Shown here: positions 7,181-17,610 of the stretch, piece by piece
Layout of the letters: every line of letters starts with the position of its first letter
Position numbering within the stretch: the stretch's first letter is position 1
Origin: Alcaligenaceae bacterium CGII-47
GTDB taxonomy: Bacteria > Pseudomonadota > Gammaproteobacteria > Burkholderiales > Burkholderiaceae_B
DNA length: 64,000 nucleotides
Direction: 5' to 3'
NCBI GenBank assembly: GCA_019166125.1
Contig: JAHTBO010000007.1
Span: forward strand, 1 to 64,000
The notes under the pieces: generated by a model
Told to the model about the DNA's origin: nothing
The model's database searches: none
What the model saw: the letters and a program-made list of their open reading frames with translations, nothing else
Program-made: the position numbers and the translations under genes

Positions 7181-8146
7181 TCAGTTACGCACTTCTTGGA
7201 AACGACCGTAGGCAGCGATACGCGCATGCCGCTGACGCAGTAATTCCTCGGTGCTCAAGCCCGATAGCTGACGCAGCGCATCCGCAAGCGCACGGTGCAA
7301 CTGACGTGCCATGGTGGCCGGGTCGCGGTGCGCGCCACCGACTGGCTCATTGATGACCCGATCAATCAAACCCAAATCCTTTAAGCGCGGCGCAGTAATC
7401 GCGAGCGCTTCAGCCGCGATGGCGGTCTTATCTGAACTACGCCATAGAATCGATGCGCAACCCTCAGGCGAAATCACGGCGTAGGTTGCGTATTGCAACA
7501 TCATCACCACGTCGCCCACAGCAATAGCCAGGGCGCCGCCCGACCCCCCCTCGCCGATAATTGTCACGATGATAGGGACCTTGAGGCCGGCCATGGCAAA
7601 TAAATTATGCCCAATCGCCTCAGACTGCCCGCGCTCTTCGGCACCCACACCCGGATAGGCACCCGGGGTATCGACGAAGGTAAACACGGGCAACTGAAAT
7701 TTCTCGGCCAGACGCATCAAGCGCAGGGCCTTGCGATAGCCCTCGGGCAGGGGCATACCAAAGTTACGCATGGCACGCTCTTTGGTGTCGCGCCCCTTTT
7801 GGTGACCAATGACCATGCACGGTGTGCCATTAAAGCGTGCCAGCCCCCCCACAATCGATAGATCATCGGCATACATCCGATCCCCATGCAGCTCGTGAAA
7901 ATCAGTAAACAGCTCACGTACGTAATCCAGCGTGTAGGGCCGTTGGGGGTGGCGTGCGACCAACGCGGTCTGCCAGGGTGTGAGCTTGGCATAGATGCTT
8001 TTGGCCAAGGACTGGCTTTTTTGCTGAAGACGCGCCACCTCGTCCGAAATATCTACGGCAGAATCCGTCTGGACGTAGCGCAATTCCTCGATCTTGTTAT
8101 CGAGCTCGGCCAAGGGTTGTTCAAATTCGAGAAAGGTGTTTCGCAT
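7181..8146 (-). CDS. accA: acetyl-CoA carboxylase carboxyltransferase subunit alpha
   Basis: Forms, with AccD, the carboxyltransferase that moves the carboxyl group from biotin-BCCP to acetyl-CoA, producing malonyl-CoA for fatty-acid synthesis. The 321-residue length is typical. Recognisable segments are the N-terminal coiled helix [19 protein letters not shown], the crotonase-fold core with [19 protein letters not shown] and the glycine-rich oxyanion-hole loop [16 protein letters not shown]. It lies between the glycosylase gene and tilS in the same direction. The start ATG at 8146 fits the family. Confidence 0.96.
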   Translation of the reverse strand: MRNTFLEFEQPLAELDNKIEELRYVQTDSAVDISDEVARLQQKSQSLAKSIYAKLTPWQTALVARHPQRPYTLDYVRELFTDFHELHGDRMYADDLSIVGGLARFNGTPCMVIGHQKGRDTKERAMRNFGMPLPEGYRKALRLMRLAEKFQLPVFTFVDTPGAYPGVGAEERGQSEAIGHNLFAMAGLKVPIIVTIIGEGGSGGALAIAVGDVVMMLQYATYAVISPEGCASILWRSSDKTAIAAEALAITAPRLKDLGLIDRVINEPVGGAHRDPATMARQLHRALADALRQLSGLSTEELLRQRHARIAAYGRFQEVRN

Positions 8147-8176
8147 AAGAGCAGCGTATTCCGGATGAAATTAGGG

Positions 8177-8830
8177 TCAATATTCTACGGCGGCAGCATC
8201 CATGCTGCGCCATAAGTACCAGCTGGCGACAGTACGCCACGGCGCCCAGGCCTGAGCGACCTCGCGGGCCTCGAATCGCGACACCGGTTCGCCGCTGAAA
8301 TAATGATGGGAAATAGCCCGCAGCAAGGCGGCATCATCCAAAGGCAGGATATTTGGGCGGCGCAAATTAAAGATCAGGAACATCTCGGCCGTCCAACGTC
8401 CGACACCCCGTATGGCACATAGCTCGGCCACGATGGCCGCATCCTCCATGTGTGCCCAACGCGAAGCGTCAATGCCCGGCCCCGCGCAGTGGCGCGCGAG
8501 CTCTAGAATGTACTGCGCCTTGCGTCGAGACAGCCCAAGCTCACGCAATGTGTCCTCATCGTAACTCAACATGCAGTGTGCTGTCGGTACGCCGCCGCAG
8601 GCATCCGTCAGACGCATCCATAGACTACGGCCCAGAGCCAGCGAAATCTGCTGACCAACAATGATCCGTGACAAGGTCGCAAAAGGAGTGTGGCAGGGCT
8701 GGATGCATTCGTCCCCATAAGCGGGGATCAGCTTACGCAGGATTCGATCGCGCTTGATCAAGTGCTCACACGCTTCGTTCCAATAATCCGGTCGAACAGG
8801 CGAAATTGATGAGGTGCTTAGCATATCCAT
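8177..8830 (-). CDS. DNA-3-methyladenine glycosylase, HhH-GPD superfamily
   Basis: Removes alkylated purines such as 3-methyladenine from DNA as the first step of base-excision repair. The 217-residue protein has a helix-hairpin-helix (about residues 139-153, IRGVGRWTAEMF) followed by the catalytic aspartate region LPLDDAAL (Asp165/166). It is shorter than E. coli AlkA (282 residues) because it lacks the N-terminal beta domain, resembling the short AlkA/Mag types. The start at 8830 is only 3 nt after the cysS stop, so it is probably cotranscribed with cysS; a second ATG at 8824 is possible. Confidence 0.9.
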   Translation of the reverse strand: MDMLSTSSISPVRPDYWNEACEHLIKRDRILRKLIPAYGDECIQPCHTPFATLSRIIVGQQISLALGRSLWMRLTDACGGVPTAHCMLSYDEDTLRELGLSRRKAQYILELARHCAGPGIDASRWAHMEDAAIVAELCAIRGVGRWTAEMFLIFNLRRPNILPLDDAALLRAISHHYFSGEPVSRFEAREVAQAWAPWRTVASWYLWRSMDAAAVEY

Positions 8831-8833
8831 GGC

Positions 8834-10279
8834 CTATACCCGACGCCATTGCGTCACACCACCCGCCTTGTCTTCCAACTCTATTCCCTGCTCGCGTAGC
8901 GTAGTGCGAATCTGATCGGCACGCACAAAATCACGTGCAGCCTTGGCCTGGATACGCTCGGCCACAAACTGATCGATCTGCGCCTGACTCAGCGACCCGA
9001 CGCTAGGCACACTGCCCAGATACCGCGTCGGAGACTTAAGGTATAGCTCGGGGTCGCATTGCAATAATCCCAGCACACCCCCCAAGGCACGCATCAAGCC
9101 GCTGGCGGTGTCTGAACCCTCACGGTTCGCCTGGCTGGCCAGATCGAACAACACGGCTACCGCGCCCGATGTATTGAAATCATCATCCATGGCCACTTTG
9201 AATGCAGCAGCGCTGTCGTGCGTCCAATCAATCGCCACCTGGGCGGGCGGGACGTTTAGCAAGGTCTGGTAGAGGCGATCAAGTGCATGTTGGGCATCCA
9301 GCAAATTATCAGGCGCGTAATTCTGGATACTGCGGTAGTGATTACGCACGATAAAAAATCGCAGCATTTCAGCTTCGCGCGGATTGGCAACATAATCAGC
9401 CGACTCGTCTGCCGGATCCCCAACAGCCAGGGTCTCTCGAATCGTACGAAAATTGCCTAAGGACTTAGACATTTTTTCAGTATCGACCATCATGGGCCCG
9501 CAATGCATCCAAGTGCGCGCGAGCGTCCCGCCGAACGCGCCTTCACTCTGGGCGATTTCGTTCTCGTGGTGCGGAAACTTAAGATCGGGTCCGCCACCAT
9601 GAATATCCATGGGCATACCCAACAGGCTACGGCTCATTGCCGAGCATTCAATATGCCAACCCGGACGGCCCAAGCCGTAGGATGAAGGCCAGCGGGATTC
9701 CTCGGGCTCATCGGGCTTCGCTGCCTTCCACAATACAAAATCCAGGGGATCTTGTTTGGTGCTCGCCACCGCCACGCGCTCGCCGGCTCGCAAATCGTCC
9801 AGCGATTTGCCAGAGAGCTTACCGTAGCCCGGGAACTTACGTACGGAGAAGTTCACGTCGCCTTCGTCGGTACGATACGCGAGCCCCTTACCCTCTAGCA
9901 CACCAATAATATTGAGCATTTCTCCTACGTATTGCGTCGCGCGCGGCTCGATGCTGGGCGGCTCGACCCCCAGCGCACGCTCATCAGCATGCATGGCATC
10001 GATGAAGAACTCAGTTACCTCGTGCATTCGGCGATTGCTCTGTACGGCGCGACGTATGATCTTGTCGTCAATATCGGTGATATTGCGTACATAGTTGACC
10101 TGATAACCGCTGGCACGCAGCCAGCGCTGCACCACATCAAAGCCCACCAGCATGCGCGCATGACCCAAATGACAAAAATCATAGACAGTCATCCCGCAGA
10201 CATACATACGAACTACGCCAGGGTCAGCCGTGCGCAGAGGCTCCTTGCCGCGTGAAAGGGTGTTATAAATGTGCAGCAT
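8834..10279 (-). CDS. cysS: cysteinyl-tRNA synthetase
   Basis: Charges tRNA-Cys with cysteine in the cytoplasm. The 481-residue class I synthetase shows [10 protein letters not shown] with a zinc-ligand cysteine, the HIGH-like HLGHAR, the zinc-site region [10 protein letters not shown] and [15 protein letters not shown], and the KMSKS loop ([10 protein letters not shown]). It heads the leftward gene run and diverges from the TPR gene with 14 nt between the two start codons, so their promoters must overlap or the true start of the TPR gene is further in. Confidence 0.96.
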   Translation of the reverse strand: MLHIYNTLSRGKEPLRTADPGVVRMYVCGMTVYDFCHLGHARMLVGFDVVQRWLRASGYQVNYVRNITDIDDKIIRRAVQSNRRMHEVTEFFIDAMHADERALGVEPPSIEPRATQYVGEMLNIIGVLEGKGLAYRTDEGDVNFSVRKFPGYGKLSGKSLDDLRAGERVAVASTKQDPLDFVLWKAAKPDEPEESRWPSSYGLGRPGWHIECSAMSRSLLGMPMDIHGGGPDLKFPHHENEIAQSEGAFGGTLARTWMHCGPMMVDTEKMSKSLGNFRTIRETLAVGDPADESADYVANPREAEMLRFFIVRNHYRSIQNYAPDNLLDAQHALDRLYQTLLNVPPAQVAIDWTHDSAAAFKVAMDDDFNTSGAVAVLFDLASQANREGSDTASGLMRALGGVLGLLQCDPELYLKSPTRYLGSVPSVGSLSQAQIDQFVAERIQAKAARDFVRADQIRTTLREQGIELEDKAGGVTQWRRV

Positions 10280-10293
10280 GACGGGTCACTAAA

Positions 10294-11079
10294 ATGATAG
10301 CCGACAAGTATACCTTCCTCGAAAAAATTTCCAATATAGGCTCCGCCCACGTGTCTCGAATCAACTTCTCTTTGCTCGTCCTGGCCATCGTAGCCAGCAC
10401 GGGCCCCCTGCTCCCAAGCGTCCAGGCAGCGACTGCGCTTGACCATGTTAGCGCGCCCAGCCAAGGCGGACTAGCCCCCATCTACGATCCAAAAACCCAA
10501 ACATTTTCCAATGCCCCCGCGCCGGATCGTGGCTGGCAGGCTTTGGTTCAAGCCCTAGAGTACGTCACACCAGGGGTGAATACCGCACTCCCGCTCTCAG
10601 CGTCGCAAATTACCAATCGCATCAGCGCCCTGCTCGATGCGGGACAAAATCAGGCGGCACTGGATACGATCCTCACTCGCCAAGCACAGCTCGACGATCC
10701 AGAGCAAATCGGCACCGATGTTCAGTTAATGTTTTTGCATGCGCGCGCACTGAATGCGCTGGAACGCTACGACGAAGCGAGCACGATTTGGCGTGATATG
10801 ACGATCACCTACCCCGAGCTACCCGAGCCTTGGAATAATCTGGCCGTCGAATACGCACGACGCGGACAGTTCGACCGCGCCCGCGAAGCACTGGACATGG
10901 CCCTGGTATCAGACCCCAATTTCGCGCCCGCGCTCGCCAATCTCGGGCATATCCAGATGAAGCTCGCCGAGATCTCCCTAGAGAAGGCCCGCAAACTACG
11001 CGCAGGCGAACCTATCGAATCTGTCGAACCTATCGAACCTGTCGAACCTGTCGTGCCCGCCGACAATGCGGCACAATAG
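10294..11079 (+). CDS. exported tetratricopeptide-repeat protein
   Basis: The product (261 residues from the ATG at 10294) has a signal-peptide-like segment (about residues 22-46, [23 protein letters not shown]) and a C-terminal half with TPR-type helices ([70 protein letters not shown] taken as separate repeats). It probably works as a periplasmic or membrane-attached adaptor; no enzymatic motif is seen. The tail is a short imperfect repeat of Glu-Pro units. A later start (GTG at about 10351, directly before the hydrophobic segment) is possible and would separate it better from divergent cysS. It precedes the isomerase gene by 19 nt. Confidence 0.7.
   Translation: MIADKYTFLEKISNIGSAHVSRINFSLLVLAIVASTGPLLPSVQAATALDHVSAPSQGGLAPIYDPKTQTFSNAPAPDRGWQALVQALEYVTPGVNTALPLSASQITNRISALLDAGQNQAALDTILTRQAQLDDPEQIGTDVQLMFLHARALNALERYDEASTIWRDMTITYPELPEPWNNLAVEYARRGQFDRAREALDMALVSDPNFAPALANLGHIQMKLAEISLEKARKLRAGEPIESVEPIEPVEPVVPADNAAQ
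11011..11055 (+). repeat. 9-bp tandem repeat coding for a Glu-Pro-rich tail
   Basis: Five units of roughly CCTRTCGAA follow each other at 11011-11055 inside the end of the TPR gene, coding for [15 protein letters not shown]. Because the unit is a multiple of three, slippage would change tail length without shifting the frame. Confidence 0.8.
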
Positions 11080-11098
11080 CGATCCCGGAGCCCTTAAG

Positions 11099-11752
11099 AT
11101 GCACAATATGCTGTCAACACTTTCTCTCTCACGCATTCTATCCCTCAGAATGCGACTTTTTAGTCTTGCTTGTGTCGCCACGCTGGCTATGAGCCTGGGC
11201 GGGCCCGTACAAGCTTCTTCAACTTCTGACCAAGGCAAGCCAATGAGCACCCACCCCCAAGTCAAATTACACACCAATATGGGCGATATGCTCATCGAAC
11301 TTGATGCTGAAAAAGCCCCCAAGACCGTAGAGAGCTTCCTCAGCTACGTCAAGGAAGGGTTTTATGACGGCACCGTTTTTCACCGCGTGATTAATAACTT
11401 TATGGTCCAGGGCGGTGGCTTTGAGGTCGGCATGAAGCAAAAGCAGACTCACGCGCCTGTTGAAAACGAAGCCGATAACGGGCTGAAAAATAACCGTTAT
11501 ACCCTGGCTATGGCACGCACAGCAGATCCACATTCAGCGACTGCTCAGTTTTTTATTAACGTTGCAGATAACGATTTTCTGAATTTTACGGCCCCCACGC
11601 CTAATGGCTGGGGCTATACCGTATTTGGCAAAATCATTGAGGGTACCGAGGTCGCCGACGAGATCAAAAAGGTCAAGACCGGCACCAAGGGCTTCCATCA
11701 AGACGTTCCGGTCGATGACGTCATCATCGAAACCGCTACACTGGTTGAATAA
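11099..11752 (+). CDS. cyclophilin-type peptidylprolyl isomerase, exported
   Basis: Catalyses cis-trans isomerisation of proline bonds. The 217-residue form starts at ATG 11099, which has GGAG (11087-11090) upstream, and has a signal peptide ([19 protein letters not shown]). The mature part is a bacterial cyclophilin core: [64 protein letters not shown] in separate strands. A start at ATG 11243 (MSTHPQVKL) would instead make a cytoplasmic PpiB-like protein; both may be used. It lies directly upstream of and overlaps lpxH. Confidence 0.88.
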   Translation: MHNMLSTLSLSRILSLRMRLFSLACVATLAMSLGGPVQASSTSDQGKPMSTHPQVKLHTNMGDMLIELDAEKAPKTVESFLSYVKEGFYDGTVFHRVINNFMVQGGGFEVGMKQKQTHAPVENEADNGLKNNRYTLAMARTADPHSATAQFFINVADNDFLNFTAPTPNGWGYTVFGKIIEGTEVADEIKKVKTGTKGFHQDVPVDDVIIETATLVE

Positions 11753-12515
11753 GCTCAGCTTACCAGGCACGGTCTGGATCGCTTCGGATATCCATCTGGG
11801 GGACGAGTCTCCCGCGACTGCCCGTGCCTTTTATCGCTTTCTCGCACTGGCCCGTGATCAGGCAGACGCGGTGATTCTATGTGGCGATATTTTCAACGCC
11901 TGGATTGGCGACGATTATGCGCGCGAGGATCCACCACAGTGGCTAGCTGAAGCTCTGACCCATTTTCGCCAGACTGCCGCCCATATTCCACTATGGATGG
12001 GTCGGGGTAATCGCGACTTTTTAATGAGCCGCGCACTGACCGACATGCTGGGCGCTGAACTGCTGCCCGACACAGTGAAATTGCACACTTTGGCAGGCAC
12101 AATGCTGCTCAGCCATGGCGATGAGTACTGCACCGACGACCACGCCTATCAGCGGCTGCGTAAGATCCTGCGTTCGACTTGGTTCCGAAAGATATTCCTT
12201 ATGCAGGGATTACCGCTGAGGCGGCGTATCGCCGACTGGGGGCGCCAACGCAGCAAGCGTTCCAGAGGGCATAAAACCATGCAAATCATGGATGTCAATC
12301 CACTCGCCATTACCCACGCGATAGAGCAATCCGGGTGTGACACATTAATCCATGGTCATACGCACCGCCCCGCCATCCACCACATTCAGGTACAGGGCCG
12401 TTCCTGCACGCGCATCGTATTACCCGATTGGGATTATGAGCACCAGCCGCCACGCGCAGGCTGGCTTATCCTCGATGCCCAAGGCCCCCATCTGGTCCAG
12501 GATACGAACTTCTAA
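11715..12515 (+). CDS. lpxH: UDP-2,3-diacylglucosamine diphosphatase LpxH
   Basis: Hydrolyses UDP-2,3-diacylglucosamine to lipid X and UMP in lipid A synthesis, at the inner face of the inner membrane. The metallophosphoesterase ligands are all visible: [40 protein letters not shown] and IHGHTHRP. The start is uncertain. ATG at 11715 overlaps the isomerase gene by 38 nt; a TTG at 11745 overlaps by 8 nt and gives a protein starting [15 protein letters not shown], closer to the usual length of about 250. Convergent with uppP, with 7 nt between stop codons. Confidence 0.93.
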   Translation: MTSSSKPLHWLNKLSLPGTVWIASDIHLGDESPATARAFYRFLALARDQADAVILCGDIFNAWIGDDYAREDPPQWLAEALTHFRQTAAHIPLWMGRGNRDFLMSRALTDMLGAELLPDTVKLHTLAGTMLLSHGDEYCTDDHAYQRLRKILRSTWFRKIFLMQGLPLRRRIADWGRQRSKRSRGHKTMQIMDVNPLAITHAIEQSGCDTLIHGHTHRPAIHHIQVQGRSCTRIVLPDWDYEHQPPRAGWLILDAQGPHLVQDTNF

Positions 12516-12522
12516 TCAGGAC

Positions 12523-13377
12523 TTAGGCAAATAGCCACAGCGCGACGACAATCGCCAAAGCAATCCGATACCAAGCGAATGGGCGGTAGGTCCGGTGCGA
12601 GACGAAATTCAGCACGATTCGAACCAGAAATAGCGCACTGACAAATGCACCCAAAAATCCAATAATGATCGCCAACGACTGTGAAGAATCCAACCCCGCA
12701 CCATGTCGATACAGGTCATAGACACTTGCGGCCAGCATCGTTGGCATCGCCAGAAAAAACGAAAACTCTGTAGCCGTACGCCGATCAATTCCCGCTAGCA
12801 TGCCGCCGATAATTGTGGCCCCCGAGCGCGAAGTCCCCGGCACCATCGCCAACACCTGGGCACATCCCACCGCCAGGGCCTGCTTCCAGCTGATTTGTTC
12901 CAGGGCATGCGCGCTAGCGTGCTGCGAGACCTCTGTCTCGCCCTGATCCGCGGCGTGCTTGGCATAGCGAGGCTTGCGCTCTACCCAGAGCATAATAAAC
13001 CCACCAAGCGCCAGCATGGCCGCAAATACGGCCGGATGGCCGAACAGCGCCTTGACATAGCCAATCGCCAGCGCGCCGATCACCGCAGCGGGTAAAAAAG
13101 CGATCACCAGATTATGCACAAAGCCACGCTCTTGTGGGTCGCCCGTGAAATAGCCGCGCACCAACTGCACAATTCGAGCGCGAAATATCCACATGACGGC
13201 CATGATCGAGCCTAGCTGGATCACGACCTCAAAGACCTTGTCGTCACCCGATGAAAATCCGATCCAATCACCAACCAACAACAAATGTGCGGTGCTAGAG
13301 ACCGGAATGAATTCCGTAAACCCTTCGACGAGGCCCAGAAACAAGGCCTTACAGAGATACCACACACTATCAGTCAT
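12523..13377 (-). CDS. uppP: undecaprenyl-diphosphatase UppP (BacA)
   Basis: Recycles undecaprenyl pyrophosphate to the phosphate carrier used for peptidoglycan, lipopolysaccharide O-antigen and other envelope polymers; overproduction is known to give bacitracin resistance. The 284-residue protein is strongly hydrophobic with about eight membrane segments and has both family motifs, EGFTEFIPVSSTAHL near the N-terminus and PGTSRSGATI in the middle. The start ATG at 13377 fits the family (MTDSVWYLCKALFLG). Confidence 0.95.
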   Translation of the reverse strand: MTDSVWYLCKALFLGLVEGFTEFIPVSSTAHLLLVGDWIGFSSGDDKVFEVVIQLGSIMAVMWIFRARIVQLVRGYFTGDPQERGFVHNLVIAFLPAAVIGALAIGYVKALFGHPAVFAAMLALGGFIMLWVERKPRYAKHAADQGETEVSQHASAHALEQISWKQALAVGCAQVLAMVPGTSRSGATIIGGMLAGIDRRTATEFSFFLAMPTMLAASVYDLYRHGAGLDSSQSLAIIIGFLGAFVSALFLVRIVLNFVSHRTYRPFAWYRIALAIVVALWLFA

Positions 13378-13395
13378 ACACCACCATATTTTGAC

Positions 13396-14976
13396 TCAAT
13401 CCATCATTTCGAGATCAGTATCCGGATCGGGCGGCATCTGCTGCGTAATCTGCACCGTCGCGATGCGCCGCCCATCCATCTGCACAACCGTAAAGCGGAA
13501 CGTTGCGTAATCATGGACGAGCTCGCAGGTATCCCCCACAGCGGGCAATTGCCCAAAACGCTCGAGCAGATAACCTGCAATCGTTGAATATTCCTCGTCC
13601 TCGTCGACCAGGCCTTCCGTATGAAGGAGTTGCTCTAGATGATGCAAATCTGCGGCGCCATCCACACGCCATCGACCATGTCCTTGATCGATGATGTCCG
13701 GCGTCTCATCCTCGTCAGGAAACTCGCCCGCAATGGCCTCAAAGATATCAATCGGCGTCACAACGCCAACAATCGAACCGAACTCATCGGCGACCAAAAC
13801 CAACTGACCACGTGAACGTTTAAGCGTATCCATCAATTGCAAAATTTCGATGGACTCATGCACGATGATGGGCTCGCGCAGACGCGTCTCGCGGATGTTG
13901 CCATGCACGATCAGATCCGTAATCAGTTCTTTAGCGCGTCCTATCCCCACGACCTCATCGAGCGAACCACGACATACCGGGAAAAAACTATGCGGCTCTT
14001 TGGTGATCTTTTCACGTAAATCCTGGGGATCATCTTCTAGGTTGATCCAGGACACGTCCGTGCGCGGCGTCATGACAGAATGCACGTTACGATCGCTCAG
14101 GGTCAGCACACCACTTACCATATTGCGCTCTTCGTCCCCAAAACCCATGATTTGCGTCTGCTCTGTCGGTTCAGCTTCGTTCTCGACCCGCGCCAGCGGG
14201 CGCTTGCCCAGCATAAGCAGAACCGCCTCAGCCGTGCGCTCGCGCATCGGACGTCGGGCCTCGACCTTGCGCATATTGCGCCGTGCCACCTGATTGAGCG
14301 TCTCGATCAGCACAGAGAATGCGATGGCAGCATATAAGTAACCCTTGGGTACAGCAAAACCAAAGCCCTCGGCGACCAAGGAAAAGCCGATAGTCAACAA
14401 GAATCCCAGGCAGAGAATAACAACGGTCTGGTGCGCATTGACGAACTGGGTCAGGGGTTTGGACGCCAGCAGCATAATGCCCATGGCGATGATGACGGCG
14501 ATCATCATGATCGCCAGATGGTCCACCATGCCCACAGCGGTAATCACGGAGTCCGTTGAAAAAACCGCGTCCAGAATAACGATCTGTGTGACGATCACCC
14601 CAAAGCTCGCATGCATACGCGAGCCCGACGCGTGGGTGGTGCGCCCTTCGATACGTTCGTGCAACTCGAACGTCCCCTTGAACAGCAAAAAGAAACCACC
14701 AACAATCAGAATCAGATCACGCCCCGAGAAATCCAGCTCACCCAGGCTCACCAGAGGCGCTGTGAGCTTAATCAGCCAGGACATCAGTGTGAGCAGCAGC
14801 AAACGCATGACCAGGGCCAGGGATAGGCCCAGAATACGCGCACGATCACGCTCTTTGGGTGGAAGCTTGTCGACCAGGATCGCAATAAATACGAGGTTAT
14901 CGATCCCCAGGACAATTTCAAGAACAATCAGGGTGAACAGGCCCACCCAGGCAGACGGGTCAAACAGCCATTCCAT
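13396..14976 (-). CDS. TerC-family membrane protein with CBS pair and CorC/HlyC domain
   Basis: The 526-residue protein begins with a TerC-type membrane domain (about residues 1-235: [27 protein letters not shown] is the typical first part, then further membrane helices), followed by a CBS-domain pair (about 290-420: [40 protein letters not shown]) and a C-terminal CorC_HlyC transporter-associated domain. This architecture is the YoaE/YegH type, linked to metal-ion export or loading of exported metalloproteins. Exact substrate cannot be told from sequence. It ends 18 nt before uppP and likely shares its transcript. Confidence 0.88.
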   Translation of the reverse strand: MEWLFDPSAWVGLFTLIVLEIVLGIDNLVFIAILVDKLPPKERDRARILGLSLALVMRLLLLTLMSWLIKLTAPLVSLGELDFSGRDLILIVGGFFLLFKGTFELHERIEGRTTHASGSRMHASFGVIVTQIVILDAVFSTDSVITAVGMVDHLAIMMIAVIIAMGIMLLASKPLTQFVNAHQTVVILCLGFLLTIGFSLVAEGFGFAVPKGYLYAAIAFSVLIETLNQVARRNMRKVEARRPMRERTAEAVLLMLGKRPLARVENEAEPTEQTQIMGFGDEERNMVSGVLTLSDRNVHSVMTPRTDVSWINLEDDPQDLREKITKEPHSFFPVCRGSLDEVVGIGRAKELITDLIVHGNIRETRLREPIIVHESIEILQLMDTLKRSRGQLVLVADEFGSIVGVVTPIDIFEAIAGEFPDEDETPDIIDQGHGRWRVDGAADLHHLEQLLHTEGLVDEDEEYSTIAGYLLERFGQLPAVGDTCELVHDYATFRFTVVQMDGRRIATVQITQQMPPDPDTDLEMMD

Positions 14977-14988
14977 CAGGTTTTCCTA

Positions 14989-15777
14989 TCAACCCTGTAA
15001 ATGAGCCATCATTTGGCCAAAGACCTTGGGGGTTGCGGTAAGCACATTGCCAGTCTCCAGCCAGGTCTGCTCGCCATCAAAGTCCGATAACAAGCCCCCA
15101 GCCTCGACCACCAAGAGGCTGGATGCCGCCATATCCCAGGGCTTAAGGTTGACGCCACAAAAGCCATCCAGACGCCCACACGCCACATACGCCAAATCCA
15201 GCACCGTAGAGCCCGTGCGCCGAGCTGCCAAGCACTCGGTCAGAAGGCTCAAGAATGGAGAGCCAACGGGCAACCCGGTAGACTGAGGCACATGCGAGGC
15301 GATCAGAGCCTCGTGGTAGCGTATGCAACCCGACACCCGCACCCGACGGTCATTCAAGAAAGCGCCACTGCCCCGACTTGCTGTAAACAGCTCGTTGCGT
15401 GATGGGTCGTACACCACGGCGTGCGTCGCCTGACCGCGCTGCAATAGGGCAATCGATACGGCATAGTTGGGAAAACCATGGATAAAATTAGTCGTGCCAT
15501 CGAGCGGATCGATCACCCACTGAAACGCTGGTTTGCCCTCCCCCGTATGGCCCGCAGCGCGGTGCTCACCGGTCTCCTCACCTAAAAAAGAGTGATCCGG
15601 GTAGGCTGTGCGTAAAATATCGATGATGGCGTCCTCTGCAGCTCGATCGACTTCCGTGACATAATCCTTAGGTCCCTTGCGCGCCACATTCAGGCGCTCG
15701 AGATCCAGACTGGCTCGGTTGATAATCGAGCCAGCACGGCGGGCCGCCTTGATGGCGGTATTCAGCATCGGGTGCAT
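14989..15777 (-). CDS. suhB: inositol monophosphatase family protein (SuhB-like)
   Basis: The 262-residue protein has the metal-binding motifs of the family: GEETGEH, DPLDGTTNFIHGFP and, near the end, KPWDMAASSLLVVEAGG. SuhB homologues dephosphorylate inositol-1-phosphate and also associate with RNA polymerase antitermination complexes. I chose the ATG at 15777 (MHPMLNTAIKAARRAG), because the family starts there and the longer reading frame to 15852 adds unrelated residues. It is divergent from trmJ. Confidence 0.92.
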   Translation of the reverse strand: MHPMLNTAIKAARRAGSIINRASLDLERLNVARKGPKDYVTEVDRAAEDAIIDILRTAYPDHSFLGEETGEHRAAGHTGEGKPAFQWVIDPLDGTTNFIHGFPNYAVSIALLQRGQATHAVVYDPSRNELFTASRGSGAFLNDRRVRVSGCIRYHEALIASHVPQSTGLPVGSPFLSLLTECLAARRTGSTVLDLAYVACGRLDGFCGVNLKPWDMAASSLLVVEAGGLLSDFDGEQTWLETGNVLTATPKVFGQMMAHLQG

Positions 15778-15876
15778 AAGATTCCAAAAAACAAAACTGC
15801 TCTGCCAAGCGTACAAGCCATAGCGGCTGTTTGCAACGAAAAACCCCGGCAAAGCATGGGAAGTACTCTATTTTAA

Positions 15877-16680
15877 ATGACTCAGCCAATTTCCTCTGAA
15901 CCGCTAGATATTTTTGACCGCGTACGCTTCATCATGGTACGCCCCAGCCATCCGGGTAACGTCGGTTCAGCTGCTCGGGCGATCAAGACCATGGGCTTTC
16001 ATGAGCTCTGTCTGGTGAATCCTTACCTGTCTCAGGTGCAGTCCCATCCCGAGGCGATCGCACTGGCAAGCGGCGCAGACGATGTGCTGCAACAAGCGAC
16101 GATCCACACGAGCCTGGCAGACGCGCTGGGGCCCACTACCCTGGCTTTTGCTCTGACTGCTCGTGCCCGCGTGCTCGGCCCACCTCCTTGTGACATCCGT
16201 GAGGCTGCAACCCAATCCGCGACCCATCTGCAAACAACACGGGGACGTATTGCGATTGTACTGGGGACAGAGAGCTCGGGCCTCTCTAACGAAGACATCA
16301 CCCTGTGCCAGAATGTCTGCCACATCCCGGCCAACCCGGCGTATAGTTCGCTGAATGTCTCTCAGGCTTTGCAGTTGGCTGCCTGGGAGATGCGCTACGC
16401 GTTGATTCCGCTCGCCGCGATCGATCGCCTACCGGACACCCACGGCAAGCATGACGCGGGCACCGACCCGGCAACTAGCGAAAATATTCAGGCGATGCTC
16501 GACCATCTAGAGCAAGCGTTGGTGGAGGTTGGTTTTCTGGATCCTCTTCATCCTAAAAAACTTGTCCCCCGGATGCGGCATCTGCTCACACGCAACCATC
16601 TCAGTATCGACGAGGTGGATATGTTGCGTGGCATGTGTACGGCTATGATCAAGACCGCTCGCCACCCAAGCTCTGCATAA
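15877..16680 (+). CDS. trmJ: tRNA (cytidine/uridine-2'-O-)-methyltransferase TrmJ
   Basis: Methylates the 2'-OH of residue 32 in the anticodon loop of several tRNAs using S-adenosylmethionine. The 267-residue SPOUT-class protein has MVRPSHPGNVGSAARAIKTMGF near the N-terminus and the trefoil-knot SAM site IVLGTESSGLSNED plus NPAYSSLNVSQALQL. A C-terminal helical extension (about 170-267) is usual for TrmJ. It is followed by cysE in the same direction after 33 nt. Confidence 0.93.
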   Translation: MTQPISSEPLDIFDRVRFIMVRPSHPGNVGSAARAIKTMGFHELCLVNPYLSQVQSHPEAIALASGADDVLQQATIHTSLADALGPTTLAFALTARARVLGPPPCDIREAATQSATHLQTTRGRIAIVLGTESSGLSNEDITLCQNVCHIPANPAYSSLNVSQALQLAAWEMRYALIPLAAIDRLPDTHGKHDAGTDPATSENIQAMLDHLEQALVEVGFLDPLHPKKLVPRMRHLLTRNHLSIDEVDMLRGMCTAMIKTARHPSSA

Positions 16681-16713
16681 TCCTCTGCACAACCTCAGCC
16701 TCACCCTGACAAC

Positions 16714-17610
16714 ATGTTTAAACAACTTCGCGAAGACATCACCTGCATCCACCAACGCGACCCAGCGGCCCGCAGTCGTTTTGAAATTCTGACGTGCTAT
16801 CCCGGCCTGCACGCGATCATGATCCATAGGTTGGCCCATGCGCTATGGCAGCACCAATGGCTCTGGGCGGGGCGCTTCATCTCGCATATAGGCCGTATTT
16901 TTACCGGGATTGAAATTCACCCTGGTGCGCAGATCGGTAAACGTGTATTTATCGATCATGGCTTTGGCGTGGTGATTGGCGAGACGGCGGTCGTCGGCAA
17001 TGACTGCACTATTTACCAAGGGGTCACCCTGGGTGGCACACGCCTGTACAAGGGGGAAAAACGTCACCCCACGCTGGAGGACGGGGTCGTAGTGGGCGCC
17101 GGCGCGCAAATTCTGGGCGGATTTACCGTTGGCGCGCATGCTCGTATCGGCTCGAACGCGGTGGTCGTCAAACCCGTGCCCGCAGGGGCCACTGCCGTCG
17201 GCAACCCAGCCCGCATTTTGGTCAAAGAAGACGCCGAACAACATCACGGCGAGGACATTCCATCAACCCAGGCTGACAAAACGCGACCGACGGCATCCCC
17301 ACTGCCCTGCGAGACAGACTGGAGCGGCAAGCCGCTCCAGGAGTTGCTGCGCCGTGGCAAGTCCGAACCCCAAGCAAAGGCGGATACCAGCGACACCCCC
17401 AACGAAGGTACAGAAAACTTTGCCGCCTACGCTGTGGATCGTGATGATGACGACCCGTTGGTCAAGGTATTGCACGAACTCATCAACCATGCTGCCAGTC
17501 AGGAAAAGCGCATCACGCATCTATGCAAAGCCATGGAAGACCTGGGACAGCGCATCGAGAACGGCCAGACGCCACTTGATGTGGAGCGTCTGAACCGGAT
17601 GGTGGACTGA
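16714..17610 (+). CDS. cysE: serine O-acetyltransferase CysE with long C-terminal extension
   Basis: Acetylates serine from acetyl-CoA to give O-acetylserine for cysteine synthesis. Residues 1-175 contain a compact EpsC-type N-terminus and the left-handed beta-helix hexapeptide repeats ([56 protein letters not shown]). Family members of this short type end near residue 180-250; here about 110 extra residues follow, rich in polar and charged residues, ending in a helical segment ([32 protein letters not shown]). Function of the tail is unknown. Its stop codon abuts that of the convergent MscS gene. Confidence 0.92.
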   Translation: MFKQLREDITCIHQRDPAARSRFEILTCYPGLHAIMIHRLAHALWQHQWLWAGRFISHIGRIFTGIEIHPGAQIGKRVFIDHGFGVVIGETAVVGNDCTIYQGVTLGGTRLYKGEKRHPTLEDGVVVGAGAQILGGFTVGAHARIGSNAVVVKPVPAGATAVGNPARILVKEDAEQHHGEDIPSTQADKTRPTASPLPCETDWSGKPLQELLRRGKSEPQAKADTSDTPNEGTENFAAYAVDRDDDDPLVKVLHELINHAASQEKRITHLCKAMEDLGQRIENGQTPLDVERLNRMVD

